Origin: JALHOM01 sp964444225
GTDB taxonomy: Bacteria > Patescibacteriota > Saccharimonadia > Saccharimonadales > 2-12-FULL-41-12
Direction of reading: 5' to 3'
Length of the DNA: 49,695 nucleotides
Assembly: GCA_964444225.1 (NCBI GenBank)
Contig: CAYUFM010000006.1
Location: 1 to 49,695 of the forward strand
The notes under the pieces are model-generated. The model was given only the letters and a program-made list of their open reading frames with translations. It was not told the DNA's origin and did no database searches. Positions 17,185 through 25,817 of this stretch are shown here, piece after piece. Within the stretch, counting starts at the first letter, position 1. Every line of letters starts with the position of its first letter. The position numbers and the translations under genes are program-made.

Positions 17185-17760
17185 ATGAAACCTCAGATTA
17201 ACGGCCCAATTTTAGTTTTAGTGCGAGGTTTACCGGGCAGCGGTAAATCGTACATCTCCAAAATATTAGCCGAAAAACTAAGGGAAAAGATTTGCATCCT
17301 AGATCCTGACTCAACAGATTATTCTAGTGATGAATATAAAAAAATGACTGCACAATTGCGAGCTGAAGGTGTTGATGAAAAATTTTATCCATACAGATTT
17401 TTGCGCGCCCAAGCTTACGAAGCTATAGAAACAAATAAAATTATTGTTTGGAACCAAGCTTTTACAAATTTGGATATGTTGAAAAAAACAATATTAAATT
17501 TGCAAACTTACGCGTCCGAACACGGCAAAGACTTAAAAATCGCGGTTGTAGAGGTAGAAATTGACCCAGATCTAGCAAAAAAACGAGTCAAAGAGCGCGT
17601 CTCACTTGGGGGGCATGATGTAGATGCAGAAACTTTTACTAGATTTATAGCTGATTATAAAAGTTTTGAAGACCAAGACTTTAATTTAGTAAAAGTTCAC
17701 GGTGAAGATGATGCTGATAAATCAGCTAATAAAATCATCGAATTTATCGCTAGTCTATAG
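17185..17760 (+). CDS. P-loop kinase (zeta-toxin / AAA_33-like)
   Basis: This 191-residue soluble P-loop protein has Walker A GLPGSGKS at residues 15-22. A likely Walker B-type strand IIVWNQAF and a late Arg-rich lid (KKRVKERVSLGGHD) follow, as in small kinases of the zeta-toxin, AAA_33 and gluconate-kinase type. The substrate is unknown. No antitoxin-like partner lies next to it, so a toxin role is not supported. It converges on the inositol-phosphatase-like gene with a 6-bp overlap. Confidence 0.7.
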   Translation: MKPQINGPILVLVRGLPGSGKSYISKILAEKLREKICILDPDSTDYSSDEYKKMTAQLRAEGVDEKFYPYRFLRAQAYEAIETNKIIVWNQAFTNLDMLKKTILNLQTYASEHGKDLKIAVVEVEIDPDLAKKRVKERVSLGGHDVDAETFTRFIADYKSFEDQDFNLVKVHGEDDADKSANKIIEFIASL

Positions 17761-18534
17761 CTCTAACTCACGAATTGTTGCCAGGTTTGATTTGATTAAA
17801 TCGGCGATGGCAGGGTGGCAAGCTACAAAACTCTTCGTTTTATAGGTGTAGTTATCATTAAGAATTGGGATAATGTGGCCACCAGCTTCAGAAACTATCA
17901 GGGCTCCAACAGCATAATCATGTATATATCCTCGACTTTTAATCTGAAACCTTGCTGAATAATTACCATCAGCTACTTTAGTGAAGCCATGACCTCCACC
18001 ATCTGTTGCTGGATGGCAATCTACCAATTTGGGCTCTAGTATTTTGTTTAGGATTTCAATATTATCTTCTTTGCATAGGGCGATTTTTGGCAGATCAACT
18101 TGAGTTAAGTCTAGTCTTTGGTTGTTCTTAAATGCACCGCCGCCGGCATATGCAACAAAAGTTTCGTTACTGCTATGGTTGTAAATTACGCTGGCAACGG
18201 CTTTATGGTTGTGAATCAAAACTCCCATGCTTGTAAAGTATGGGTCACCAGAAACAAAGCTTTTGGTGCCGTCTATTGGGTCTATCAACCAGCAAGTTGC
18301 CGGCAAATCTTCTTCATAACCTGTCTCTTCGCCAAAAATAGGAATATCGGGGAAGTCGACAAGCATCTGGCTTATAACTGTGTCTTCGACTTGTCGGTCA
18401 ATCTCTGTTACCGGAGAACCATCGTGCTTATCATCAAACTCTATGTTTCCGGCATTAGCCATTATTAGCGGTCTGACTTCGTGAAATATGCTAATGAGTT
18501 TATCGACAGATTTTTGGATAATTTCGTCTGTCAT
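17755..18534 (-). CDS. inositol monophosphatase-family phosphatase (CysQ/HisN/SuhB-like)
   Basis: This 259-residue Mg-dependent phosphatase has the family's metal site: EETGY at about residue 69, IDPIDGTKSFVSG at about 85-97, and a later motif HDYAVGALIVSEAGG (D then AGG). The substrate could be an inositol phosphate, 3'-phosphoadenosine phosphate or histidinol phosphate, and the sequence alone does not decide. Its ATG overlaps the TGA of murA (ATGA), so it is translationally coupled to murA. That may suggest a role in sugar or nucleotide metabolism tied to murein synthesis. Confidence 0.85.
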   Translation of the reverse strand: MTDEIIQKSVDKLISIFHEVRPLIMANAGNIEFDDKHDGSPVTEIDRQVEDTVISQMLVDFPDIPIFGEETGYEEDLPATCWLIDPIDGTKSFVSGDPYFTSMGVLIHNHKAVASVIYNHSSNETFVAYAGGGAFKNNQRLDLTQVDLPKIALCKEDNIEILNKILEPKLVDCHPATDGGGHGFTKVADGNYSARFQIKSRGYIHDYAVGALIVSEAGGHIIPILNDNYTYKTKSFVACHPAIADLIKSNLATIRELEL

Positions 18535-20057
18535 AAATTATGAATCACTTCTACTTTTGCGCCCAAGGCATTCAGTCGGGTTGCTATGTCTTCATAACCT
18601 CGGTTGATAGTGTAGACGTTTCTCAGTATCGAAGTACCTGGAGCTGCGAGCATACCGATTAGCAGTAGACTTGCCGGTCGTAGGGCGGGTGGACAAATAA
18701 CTTCGGCGGCGGTAAATTTCGTAGGACCTTCGATATATACACGGAAAGGATCTGCGAGTTCAATGTTCATGCCAATCTTCTTCATTTCTGTGTAGTAAAT
18801 TGCCCGGTTTTCAAAAATCCAGTCATGGATAAGTGTGCGACCATCAATTCGGGAGGCGATAGGGACAAAATAGGGAAGGTTGTCAGGATTGAGTCCTGGC
18901 CAAAGATTCGGATGAAGTTTATCTTCCAGTTTTTGCAAATTGCCTTCGCTTTTTTCTACTGTTAAATCGATTAAATCAAAAAGCTTGTTGTCTGATAAAT
19001 ATCGCTCACTACGTTTAAGTCTTACGCCCATTTTTTCAAGCTTTAGTAGCTCTAGTGCTATCCAATCAACCGGTACGCGCTTTATTGTGATTTTAGAATT
19101 AGTAGTTACTGCAACACTAAGGAAGAACATTGCTTCAATTGGGTCTTCGGTTGGTGCATAAGTAATATTTTTCTTAATTACTTTTGGAACACCCGTTACA
19201 GTCAATTTAGTTGTGCCAATTCCATCGATCTTAGCACCAAGTTTTTGTAGAAATCCACAAAGATCCTGAACCATGTAGTCGGCACTGGCCGACTGAATAA
19301 TAGTGGTACCTTCAGTTCTGGCTGCCGCTATCAAAGTGTTATTAGTAACTGTGTTGCCTTGTTCGTATAAAACTACACGTCCTGGCGATTTTTTGCGGAC
19401 ATTAACTTTGTATGCACCGCGCGGAGCTTTAATGTCTACTCCAAAAGCCTCTAGCGCAAAAAGGTGGGGGGATACTGTGCGTTCGCCAAGCTTACAGCCT
19501 CCAGCGTAAGGTATGTTAAAGTCTTTGAATTCGTGCATTAACGCACCTATTAACATCAGCACGCTTCGTGTTTTACGAGCTGCGGTGGTGTCTAAAGTAG
19601 ATAAGTTTAGGGTCTGTGGGCGACGAATTTCTATGTCGTTATTTTCAAACCACTTTACTTTTACCCCTATACTTTCTAGTACTTCAATTATTCTATGGAC
19701 TTCTTCAATCCTGGGAAACGATTTGAACCTGGTAACTCCTTTGTTAAGCAAGCTAGCGCAAAGAAGGGCAACAGCTGCATTTTTACTCTTTTTAAGTTCA
19801 ACTTCGCCCCGTAGTTCGTGTCCGCCTTCTATTCTAAGATTTACTGCTCCAGATTGATTGATATGAATAAGCTGTTTGTTTAATACGTCACTGATCCTAC
19901 CTAGGGTATCGAGGCTTAGGTTCTGTCGACCTTTCTCTATGCGGTTAATGGCGCTTTGGCTGGTTCCGAGTCTTCTGGCAAATTCTGCCTGAGTAAGGCC
20001 TCTCTCTTGCCTGATCTGGTAAATTAGTTTGCCTATTTGTGCGTTTGTTTCAACCAT
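18531..20057 (-). CDS. murA: UDP-N-acetylglucosamine 1-carboxyvinyltransferase with N-terminal XRE helix-turn-helix
   Basis: MurA transfers enolpyruvate from PEP to UDP-GlcNAc, the first committed step of murein synthesis. The 508 residues comprise an XRE/Cro HTH at about 1-68 (IRQERGLTQAEFARRLGTSQ) fused to a full MurA of about 440 residues. The substrate-site Lys-Asn is at 92-93 (KNAAVALL), and the active Cys is Cys188 in GGCKLGERTV, equivalent to E. coli Cys115. The HTH is in frame with no stop or internal start needed, so it is a true fusion. It could let the enzyme bind DNA or a partner. A weak TATAGC box lies 4 nt before the ATG. It is coupled to the downstream phosphatase by an ATGA overlap. 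Confidence 0.93.
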   Translation of the reverse strand: MVETNAQIGKLIYQIRQERGLTQAEFARRLGTSQSAINRIEKGRQNLSLDTLGRISDVLNKQLIHINQSGAVNLRIEGGHELRGEVELKKSKNAAVALLCASLLNKGVTRFKSFPRIEEVHRIIEVLESIGVKVKWFENNDIEIRRPQTLNLSTLDTTAARKTRSVLMLIGALMHEFKDFNIPYAGGCKLGERTVSPHLFALEAFGVDIKAPRGAYKVNVRKKSPGRVVLYEQGNTVTNNTLIAAARTEGTTIIQSASADYMVQDLCGFLQKLGAKIDGIGTTKLTVTGVPKVIKKNITYAPTEDPIEAMFFLSVAVTTNSKITIKRVPVDWIALELLKLEKMGVRLKRSERYLSDNKLFDLIDLTVEKSEGNLQKLEDKLHPNLWPGLNPDNLPYFVPIASRIDGRTLIHDWIFENRAIYYTEMKKIGMNIELADPFRVYIEGPTKFTAAEVICPPALRPASLLLIGMLAAPGTSILRNVYTINRGYEDIATRLNALGAKVEVIHNL

Positions 20058-20207
20058 GTAAGCTATAAGTTACCATAGATGGTATTAATCCTCAAGCAGG
20101 TGGCGGGGCTAGTTTGTGACCGTTACATAAGATAAAATATCTAACATGATCTAGCTACTCGATAATCAGTTTTTGTAGAATATTAACCACTTCGGGGGAA
20201 TTTTAAG

Positions 20208-21473
20208 ATGGCAGATAAAGAAATAGAAGATTTGATTGTTGCCGAGCATGACAGGCAGGCACGTAACTTACAGATGATTCCTAGCGAGAATCACGCGTCT
20301 AAAGATGTTTTTGATGCACTTGGAAGTATACTAACGGATAAATATGCCGAAGGTTACCCGGGGCAACGATATTATGGTGGATGTGAAGTTGTGGATAAGG
20401 TTGAAAATTTGGCTCGAGAGCGCGCCAAAAAACTTTTTGGGGTAGATCATGTAAATGTACAGCCTTATTCTGGGTCACCAGCCAACGCCGAAGTGTACAT
20501 GGCGCTACTAGACCCTGGAGACAAAATAATGGGGTTAGCACTAACGTTTGGTGGGCACTTAACTCACGGGCATAAAGTTAGCGCCTCCGGAATTTTTTAT
20601 GAATCAGTCCAATATCAAACTGGTCAGGATGGATTTTTGGATTACGATGCTATAGCCCAGCAAGTTTTAGCAGAAAAGCCACAGATGCTAGTAGTAGGCG
20701 CTACTGCTTACCCTAGAGTGTTTGATTGGAAGAGATTAAAAGAGATAGCTGATAGTGTTGGCGCCTGGATGCTTGCAGACATTTCGCATATAGCCGGACT
20801 AGTTGTTGCCGGAGTACATTCATCACCGGCTGGAATTGCTGATGTAGTGATGACCACTACTCATAAAACTTTACGTGGTCCTCGAGGAGCAATGATTATG
20901 TGTAATGGTAATGAATCAACTCCAATAAAAAAAGTTGAGCGTATTAAGGAAAATCTGCCGACTTTGATAGATCGAGCCGTGTTTCCAGGCATGCAAGGTG
21001 GTCCACATAATCACCAAACAGCAGCTATAGCCGTAGCCCTAAAAGAAGCTGGTACGCCAGAGTTTAAAAAATATGGGGAGCAAATTGTAAAAAATGCACA
21101 AGCGCTTGCTAGTGAACTGACAGGCCGTGGATTTAATTTAGTTACGGGAGGTACCGATAATCATTTGTTGCTTATAGATGTGTCCAACATGGGCGTAACT
21201 GGGAAAGAGGCTGAAGATGCTTTGAGCAAAATAGGCATTACGGTTAATAAAAATACCGTACCTTTTGATCCAAAGGGGCCATTTGACCCGAGCGGGATAC
21301 GCCTAGGCACGCCTGCTATTACTAGTCGCGGAATGACAGAGGGGCACATGACTCAGGTTGCTGAATATATAGAGCAGGCTGTAAAGCACTCTACAAATTC
21401 AAAAATACTTAACAAGTTAAGTATTGATGTAGATAAACTCGCCCTTCAGTTCCCATTACCTAGCGACAGATAA
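20208..21473 (+). CDS. glyA: serine hydroxymethyltransferase
   Basis: GlyA is a PLP enzyme interconverting serine and glycine with tetrahydrofolate and supplying one-carbon units. It is 421 residues, the normal length. It has SENHASKDV near the N-terminus, YAEGYPGQRYYGG, the PLP-lysine motif TTTHKTLRGPRG, and a C-terminal GxPAxTSRG. GGGGGA about 10 nt before the ATG is a possible ribosome binding site. With folD elsewhere in the window it gives a minimal folate one-carbon path. A 22-bp palindromic repeat lies inside its last codons and another follows the stop. Confidence 0.96.
   Translation: MADKEIEDLIVAEHDRQARNLQMIPSENHASKDVFDALGSILTDKYAEGYPGQRYYGGCEVVDKVENLARERAKKLFGVDHVNVQPYSGSPANAEVYMALLDPGDKIMGLALTFGGHLTHGHKVSASGIFYESVQYQTGQDGFLDYDAIAQQVLAEKPQMLVVGATAYPRVFDWKRLKEIADSVGAWMLADISHIAGLVVAGVHSSPAGIADVVMTTTHKTLRGPRGAMIMCNGNESTPIKKVERIKENLPTLIDRAVFPGMQGGPHNHQTAAIAVALKEAGTPEFKKYGEQIVKNAQALASELTGRGFNLVTGGTDNHLLLIDVSNMGVTGKEAEDALSKIGITVNKNTVPFDPKGPFDPSGIRLGTPAITSRGMTEGHMTQVAEYIEQAVKHSTNSKILNKLSIDVDKLALQFPLPSDR
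21404..21425. repeat. 22-bp palindrome, copy 1 (inside glyA 3' end)
   Basis: AATACTTAAC-AA-GTTAAGTATT has perfect 10-bp arms. It encodes part of the glyA C-terminus. Near-identical copies occur at 21482-21503 and 33080-33101. Confidence 0.8.
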
Positions 21474-21481
21474 AATGCATA

Positions 21482-21503
21482 AACACTTAACGTGTTAAGT
21501 ATT
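21482..21503. repeat. 22-bp palindrome, copy 2 (between glyA and murB)
   Basis: The arms are as in copy 1 with centre GT and one mismatch (AACACTTAAC). It sits in the 28-bp gap between the convergent glyA and murB stops and overlaps the murB stop codon. It could act as a shared terminator, although no strong T-run is present. Confidence 0.8.
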
Positions 21504-22545
21504 ATATCAATTCAGGTTCTTGTTCTAGTGTAATTCCAAATTTATCTTCTACAGATTTAATCACGGCATCACGGAAGGCTATAAGCTGTGCGGTGCTTGT
21601 GGCTTTTTCATTAACAAATACTAAAGCTTGGTGGTCCCAGACAGCCATACCTGTGTTAGGTTCGTGGTAACCCTTAAGCCCAAGTTGCTCTAATAGCCAG
21701 GCGCCAGAAACTTTGGCCATATCATCATCGACCGGCCAATAAATTACTCCTGGGTATTCTGCTCTTATTTCATCAAGTTGCATCATGGTTATTACTGGAT
21801 TATGAAAGAACGATCCACAGTTAGCTACCACCTTAGGATCAGGCAGTTTTTCTGTTCTGATGGCAATTACAGCATCTCGCAAAATTTGGGGAGTAATACC
21901 CATTATTGAGATATTATTATTTTTTAAATAATTCGTGATGGCTGGATAAAAGGGCGGTAACGGCAATTTTTTGGATAAAGTAAAAGTTAGTGAAGTGATG
22001 AAAAACCTGCCCTTATCCTCTGTCTTAAAGCGACTTGTCCGGTATCCAAATCCACAGTCAGACTTAGGAATAACAACCATTTTACGTTCTGTGCGGTCAT
22101 AAGCTTGCACACAAACTAGTGCGTCGGCTGTTTCGCGTCCATAGGCTCCAACGTTTTGGATTGGAGTAGCTCCTGCTGTTCCCGGGATCAAAGATAAAAA
22201 CTCTAATCCACTAAGCTGAGCGTTGATACTTCGCTCTACAACAGAATCCCACTGTTCTCCTGCGCCAACTATAATGAATTGCTGTTCGCCTTGGTCTTGA
22301 ATTTCAAATCCTGGGATTTTATTCACAATAATAACGCCCGAGTAACCTTCATCACCCCAGATAATGTTACTGCCACCACCGATCATCATCACTGGTAGTT
22401 GGTTTTGGTCGGCCCAGTCTACTATGCGCGCAATATCATGGTAATCTTCAACTTCGCATAAATACCGAGCGTTGCCACCAAGGCGCATGGTTGAATAGTC
22501 CTTGAGAGGGACATTTTCTTTTAGTCCCTGAAGAGGTTCTAGCAT
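21502..22545 (-). CDS. murB: UDP-N-acetylenolpyruvoylglucosamine reductase
   Basis: MurB is an FAD enzyme that reduces the MurA product with NADPH to give UDP-MurNAc. It is 347 residues, close to the E. coli-type protein. Motifs are GGGSNIIW (FAD), GTAGATPIQNVGAYGRE, YRTSRFK, NCGSFFHNP with the proton-donating Ser, and a C-terminal E-containing helix. TATAAT at 22553-22558 lies 7 nt before the ATG, so the transcript is leaderless. It converges on glyA across a palindromic repeat. Confidence 0.96.
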   Translation of the reverse strand: MLEPLQGLKENVPLKDYSTMRLGGNARYLCEVEDYHDIARIVDWADQNQLPVMMIGGGSNIIWGDEGYSGVIIVNKIPGFEIQDQGEQQFIIVGAGEQWDSVVERSINAQLSGLEFLSLIPGTAGATPIQNVGAYGRETADALVCVQAYDRTERKMVVIPKSDCGFGYRTSRFKTEDKGRFFITSLTFTLSKKLPLPPFYPAITNYLKNNNISIMGITPQILRDAVIAIRTEKLPDPKVVANCGSFFHNPVITMMQLDEIRAEYPGVIYWPVDDDMAKVSGAWLLEQLGLKGYHEPNTGMAVWDHQALVFVNEKATSTAQLIAFRDAVIKSVEDKFGITLEQEPELI

Positions 22546-22552
22546 AAGGAGT

Positions 22553-22558
22553 ATTATA
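22553..22558 (-). promoter_or_regulatory. -10 box of murB, leaderless
   Basis: TATAAT on the minus strand lies 7 nt before the ATG. The divergent HTH gene has its own box about 50 bp away. Confidence 0.65.
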
Positions 22559-22608
22559 GCGCGTAAAATGACTTAATATAAGTTATTTTATTAACTGTAG
22601 AAAAGGCG

Positions 22609-22614
22609 TACAAT
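22609..22614 (+). promoter_or_regulatory. -10 box of XRE gene, leaderless
   Basis: TACAAT lies 6 nt before the ATG at 22621. No ribosome binding site is seen. Confidence 0.55.
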
Positions 22615-22620
22615 AACCCT

Positions 22621-23184
22621 ATGAGTAATGAAGATAGCATTCCGTACAAAGCTTTTGGAGATAGAGTTAAGTTTTTGCGTGAACAGTGGCAACAATCTCT
22701 GCGCGAAGTATCGACAACGCTTGAGATAGATATGGAAACTCTAAAATCTATTGAGGAAGGCAAATTCTTGCCTGACCATGAAGTCCTGGATATGTTAATT
22801 AGCCACTTCTTGCTGACCGAAGATCAAGCAGAAGATCTACGTGAACTTGCCGATATCAGTAGTGATAAAACTGGTGGATTCCCTTTACCGGCTGGATTAG
22901 AAGATATGCTGAGCAAGCAAATTGTGATGTACTTGCCGGTAGACAGTAAGGTTATTTATACTGACGCGATGCATGCTAATGTTAATGATCATGGAGTAAT
23001 CTTGCAGTTTATGCAACAGCTTCCAAACTCACAGCCAGCTGTTGTTAGTAAGGTTGGAATGAGCCGAGAACATGCCGAGCGAGTGATTCAGGTGTTGACG
23101 CAGACTTTGGCCCAATATGACCTAAATTCCAAGACAAAAAAGTCATTACCATCACCAGATTCTGATAATCAAAACAAGTCTTAA
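22621..23184 (+). CDS. XRE-family helix-turn-helix regulator
   Basis: This 187-residue protein has an N-terminal XRE-type HTH (FLREQWQQSLREVSTTLEID ... IEEGKFLP) at residues about 15-70. A central region with no recognised ligand domain and a polar Lys/Ser/Asp tail follow. It contains KVGMSREHAERVIQVL near the C-terminus, possibly an oligomerisation helix. It is leaderless, divergent from murB, and could regulate it. This is context-based inference. It overlaps the convergent next gene by 4 bp. Confidence 0.75.
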   Translation: MSNEDSIPYKAFGDRVKFLREQWQQSLREVSTTLEIDMETLKSIEEGKFLPDHEVLDMLISHFLLTEDQAEDLRELADISSDKTGGFPLPAGLEDMLSKQIVMYLPVDSKVIYTDAMHANVNDHGVILQFMQQLPNSQPAVVSKVGMSREHAERVIQVLTQTLAQYDLNSKTKKSLPSPDSDNQNKS

Positions 23185-23837
23185 AAAATATTTTTTAGAC
23201 GATCGTTAAATTTTGTTTGGTGTGAGTCACCACTACAACTTGCAGGATCTTGAGTATTATTAGCGTCGGCCGCTGAGCTAGGGATTGAGTTAGTTTGCTG
23301 TTTTATGGTGTCTATTTTCTCATCACCGAAACTAACCAGTAATTTATCGGTATTGCCGATAACTTTATTAGTTATTTCATCGACAGTCTCGCCATTCAAA
23401 ATAAATGTAACTTTCTTAAAGGCGTCGTTTACGTATAGTTTTTTGCTGGTATCGATGTAGCCCTCTCCGATATTCCAGCCAATGTTTTGGAAGAAGTTGC
23501 CCCAAGTAACTGCATCGGCATGGACGTGTACAAGACCTGCTTTATTGTCGTGCATATGTGTTCGATGGGCAGGATTAGCTTCGGCGTTTAAGTCGCAAGC
23601 AGTAATTTCCTCATAATAAAATGGACTCTCAAATTTTTCTTGTTGTCCATCTATAAATACTGCAAAATTAGCATGATAATGTGTTTGATGCTCGGGTTTA
23701 TAGGTCACGACTCTAAGACTTGCAAATAGGAGTAAACCAATAAATATGCCAAATAAAACTTGTTTCCAGCTAAAGCCAGTACTTGAGATTTTTCTCTCAA
23801 TAGACTTTTTTATGTCTTTTTCTCCATCCTTATCCAT
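23181..23837 (-). CDS. membrane-anchored His-rich extracellular protein, unknown function
   Basis: I do not recognise a named family. The 218-residue protein has a short charged N-terminus, one transmembrane segment at about 27-45 (VLFGIFIGLLLFASLRVVTY) and an outside domain. That domain is rich in His: HYHANFAVFIDG, HRTHMHD and LVHVHADAVTWGNFF. The clustered HxH and HxHxHD patterns suggest metal binding, which is inference. The start was set at the ATG at 23837 because TAGAAT (23845-23850) lies 7 nt before it, matching the leaderless pattern, rather than the ATG three codons upstream. Confidence 0.65.
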   Translation of the reverse strand: MDKDGEKDIKKSIERKISSTGFSWKQVLFGIFIGLLLFASLRVVTYKPEHQTHYHANFAVFIDGQQEKFESPFYYEEITACDLNAEANPAHRTHMHDNKAGLVHVHADAVTWGNFFQNIGWNIGEGYIDTSKKLYVNDAFKKVTFILNGETVDEITNKVIGNTDKLLVSFGDEKIDTIKQQTNSIPSSAADANNTQDPASCSGDSHQTKFNDRLKNIF

Positions 23838-23905
23838 TAAATACATTCTACCAAATCTTACATGTATTTAAATGTATAATGTCAGTAGATTAAGCAGGAG
23901 AGAGT

Positions 23906-24565
23906 ATGATCAAACTGTATTCAGTACCAGGAACATCGGCAACCGTAATAAGTTGCGCACTTGAAGAATTAGGGGCCGATTATAGCGTGGTTCAGGTTGA
24001 GCGTCGAAATCGTGATAATCCGAGTGAATTTAAAAAAGTTAACCCGCTAGGTCGCGTAGGCGCAATCGATGACGATGGTGTAAAAGTTTATGAAACAGGG
24101 GCTATATTGCTGTATTTGGGCGACAAATTTTCTGATAAAAAATTAGCGCCAGAGCTAAACACCCCAGCTCGAGCAGAATATTATAGATGGATTGTATATT
24201 TGTCCAATACATTTCATCCGGCGTACTTCCCTTTTTATATGCCCGGTCACTATACAAAAGATAGTGACGCCCAAGAGGAGGTCAGGGAAGTGGCGACCAA
24301 AAAACTAATCGATATTTTTGATTTCATTGAGTCGGAGCTAAGCGGTAAAGAATATCTATGTGGTCAGTTTACTCTAGCAGACCTTTATTTACATATGCTA
24401 ATTAGTCCAAATTGGACAGTTAATTTAGGTGAAGAAATAGATAAGCGTCCAAATATGAAGGCTTTATGGGAGCGAGTAGAGAATCGACCCGTAGTTCAAA
24501 AGGCACTAAAGATTCATGCAGACGACAAAGCCAAAGAGCAGGCTGGTGAGTTAAAAATAGGCTAG
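23906..24565 (+). CDS. glutathione S-transferase-family protein
   Basis: This 219-residue protein has a thioredoxin-like N-terminal domain (KLYSVPGTSATVISCALEEL, then NPLGRVGAIDDDG with the cis-Pro region and ETGAILLYLGDKF). An all-helical C-terminal GST domain follows (YLCGQFTLADLYLHM is the conserved helix-6 Asp region). The substrate is unknown. A TATAAT at 23875-23880 and AGGAGAGA just before the ATG make this an ordinary leadered gene, unlike its neighbours. Confidence 0.88.
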   Translation: MIKLYSVPGTSATVISCALEELGADYSVVQVERRNRDNPSEFKKVNPLGRVGAIDDDGVKVYETGAILLYLGDKFSDKKLAPELNTPARAEYYRWIVYLSNTFHPAYFPFYMPGHYTKDSDAQEEVREVATKKLIDIFDFIESELSGKEYLCGQFTLADLYLHMLISPNWTVNLGEEIDKRPNMKALWERVENRPVVQKALKIHADDKAKEQAGELKIG

Positions 24566-24615
24566 AAAAAGTTAATTTATTGAATGGCTATCGTTGAGCT
24601 GACTACAGCTATGCT

Positions 24616-25200
24616 TCAAGTAGATAATGTATGCTTAACAAAAAACTCACCAATCATAGCTGTTCTATACGCAGGAAAGTGTGGCTCTTCACGATAATCA
24701 ATTATTTCAGGCATAAATCCTGAATTAAAAAGTGCTTCCACTAGGGCCGTTCCGGCAAAACTTATTCCGTGAGCAATGTCTATTGTCACTTCAGCTTGGG
24801 GTTGATCTAGTGTGTGAGGTACATGTATTGCGGGTACTGCAACATATCGTTGCTCATCAAGACTACTAATTCTATAAAAACCTCCACCATTCCCACTAAC
24901 TTTAGCCATGTTTCTCGCCAATTTGTTGGGACACGCTAATACTTCCAGATGACTTCTGTCTGCGCTTTTTGGTTTGAAGCCTAGAGATTGAATATGTCGC
25001 CATAGAGCCTGTAGGCCATGGTCCGATTGAGCTGTCATTTTTTCAAAAGGACCATAGTAGTAGAGCCAGGCTACGTCATCAAACGGATCAACTATGCCAT
25101 TGGCGACGACAGAATTTAGCCCATCGATCAGCTCGTCAGGTTTATCAAGAATTGGGATTTCTGCGGTTCCGTTGGAAGAAACCACCTCAAGCTTGTTCAT
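24616..25200 (-). CDS. conserved-looking protein of unknown function
   Basis: I do not recognise this 194-residue protein. It is soluble, with no signal peptide or transmembrane segment. Visible features are WLYYYGPFEKM at about residue 45 and a glycine cluster SGNGGGFYRI at about 101. DIAHGISFAGTALVEALFNSGF near the C-terminus is a hydrophobic helix pattern. TATACT at 25207-25212 lies 6 nt before the ATG, so it is leaderless and transcribed alone. Confidence 0.6.
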   Translation of the reverse strand: MNKLEVVSSNGTAEIPILDKPDELIDGLNSVVANGIVDPFDDVAWLYYYGPFEKMTAQSDHGLQALWRHIQSLGFKPKSADRSHLEVLACPNKLARNMAKVSGNGGGFYRISSLDEQRYVAVPAIHVPHTLDQPQAEVTIDIAHGISFAGTALVEALFNSGFMPEIIDYREEPHFPAYRTAMIGEFFVKHTLST

Positions 25201-25206
25201 AAAAAA

Positions 25207-25212
25207 AGTATA
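25207..25212 (-). promoter_or_regulatory. -10 box, leaderless gene at 25200
   Basis: TATACT on the minus strand lies 6 nt before the ATG. Confidence 0.55.
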
Positions 25213-25273
25213 ACATATTTTAGTAATATTAGCAACTATTGGAGGGCCACAGGTATGCTATCGTAACTGTAAT

Positions 25274-25726
25274 TCAAGCAGACGGCAAAGTATTTTTGAG
25301 TGACTTAACATAGTCATCTGCTCTTTGCTGACATGTTGGCCACGCGTCATCACGGTTTATAAATTCGTCCAAAGTCATTAGCATATACTCAATACCTTCA
25401 TTGCCAAACTTAATTAAACTCTCAGCTTCTTTAGGTAATTTGGCTACAGCGTACCAACCAAACTCATCTGGCTTTAGACTATTCTCATAGCGTCTATTAT
25501 AAACAATTTGTTCTTGTGAAATATGTAGGCAAAACTCTTCTTTCACCTCTCGTTTAAAAGTCTCAAAAGGTGTTTCGTTTGGCTCTGCACCGCCACCAGG
25601 CACATCTAAATGTAGTGGATATCTAGGGGCCTTTTCGTCTCTTCTGTAGACCAGCACATTATCGCCAATAAAGACCAGACCTTTTGTTCCATTAAAATTG
25701 TCATCGCCTTTGATAAAGTCATGCAT
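25274..25726 (-). CDS. Nudix hydrolase
   Basis: This 150-residue Nudix protein should hydrolyse a nucleoside diphosphate linked to X, with Mg. The Nudix box is intact: GGGAEPNETPFETFKREVKE then EF (G-x5-E-x7-R-E-x2-E-E-like). The exact substrate is not decidable. The ATG at 25726 is chosen because TATAAT (25733-25738) lies 6 nt upstream. An in-frame TTG five codons earlier would lie upstream of the transcription start. Confidence 0.88.
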   Translation of the reverse strand: MHDFIKGDDNFNGTKGLVFIGDNVLVYRRDEKAPRYPLHLDVPGGGAEPNETPFETFKREVKEEFCLHISQEQIVYNRRYENSLKPDEFGWYAVAKLPKEAESLIKFGNEGIEYMLMTLDEFINRDDAWPTCQQRADDYVKSLKNTLPSA

Positions 25727-25732
25727 GCCTTC

Positions 25733-25738
25733 ATTATA
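25733..25738 (-). promoter_or_regulatory. -10 box of Nudix gene, leaderless
   Basis: TATAAT lies 6 nt before the ATG and decides the start codon. Confidence 0.6.
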
Positions 25739-25817
25739 CAAACAAAAACTCCTTAAAACAGAGGAGTTATAAGTATAAGTAGTATGGAGGGCTGTCGTAA
25801 AGCTACTGCAACTGAGA

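Noticed and set aside
17185..17760. Zeta-type toxin-antitoxin pair
   Set aside because: The kinase has a zeta-like P-loop but no small antitoxin gene beside it, so only a P-loop kinase is claimed.
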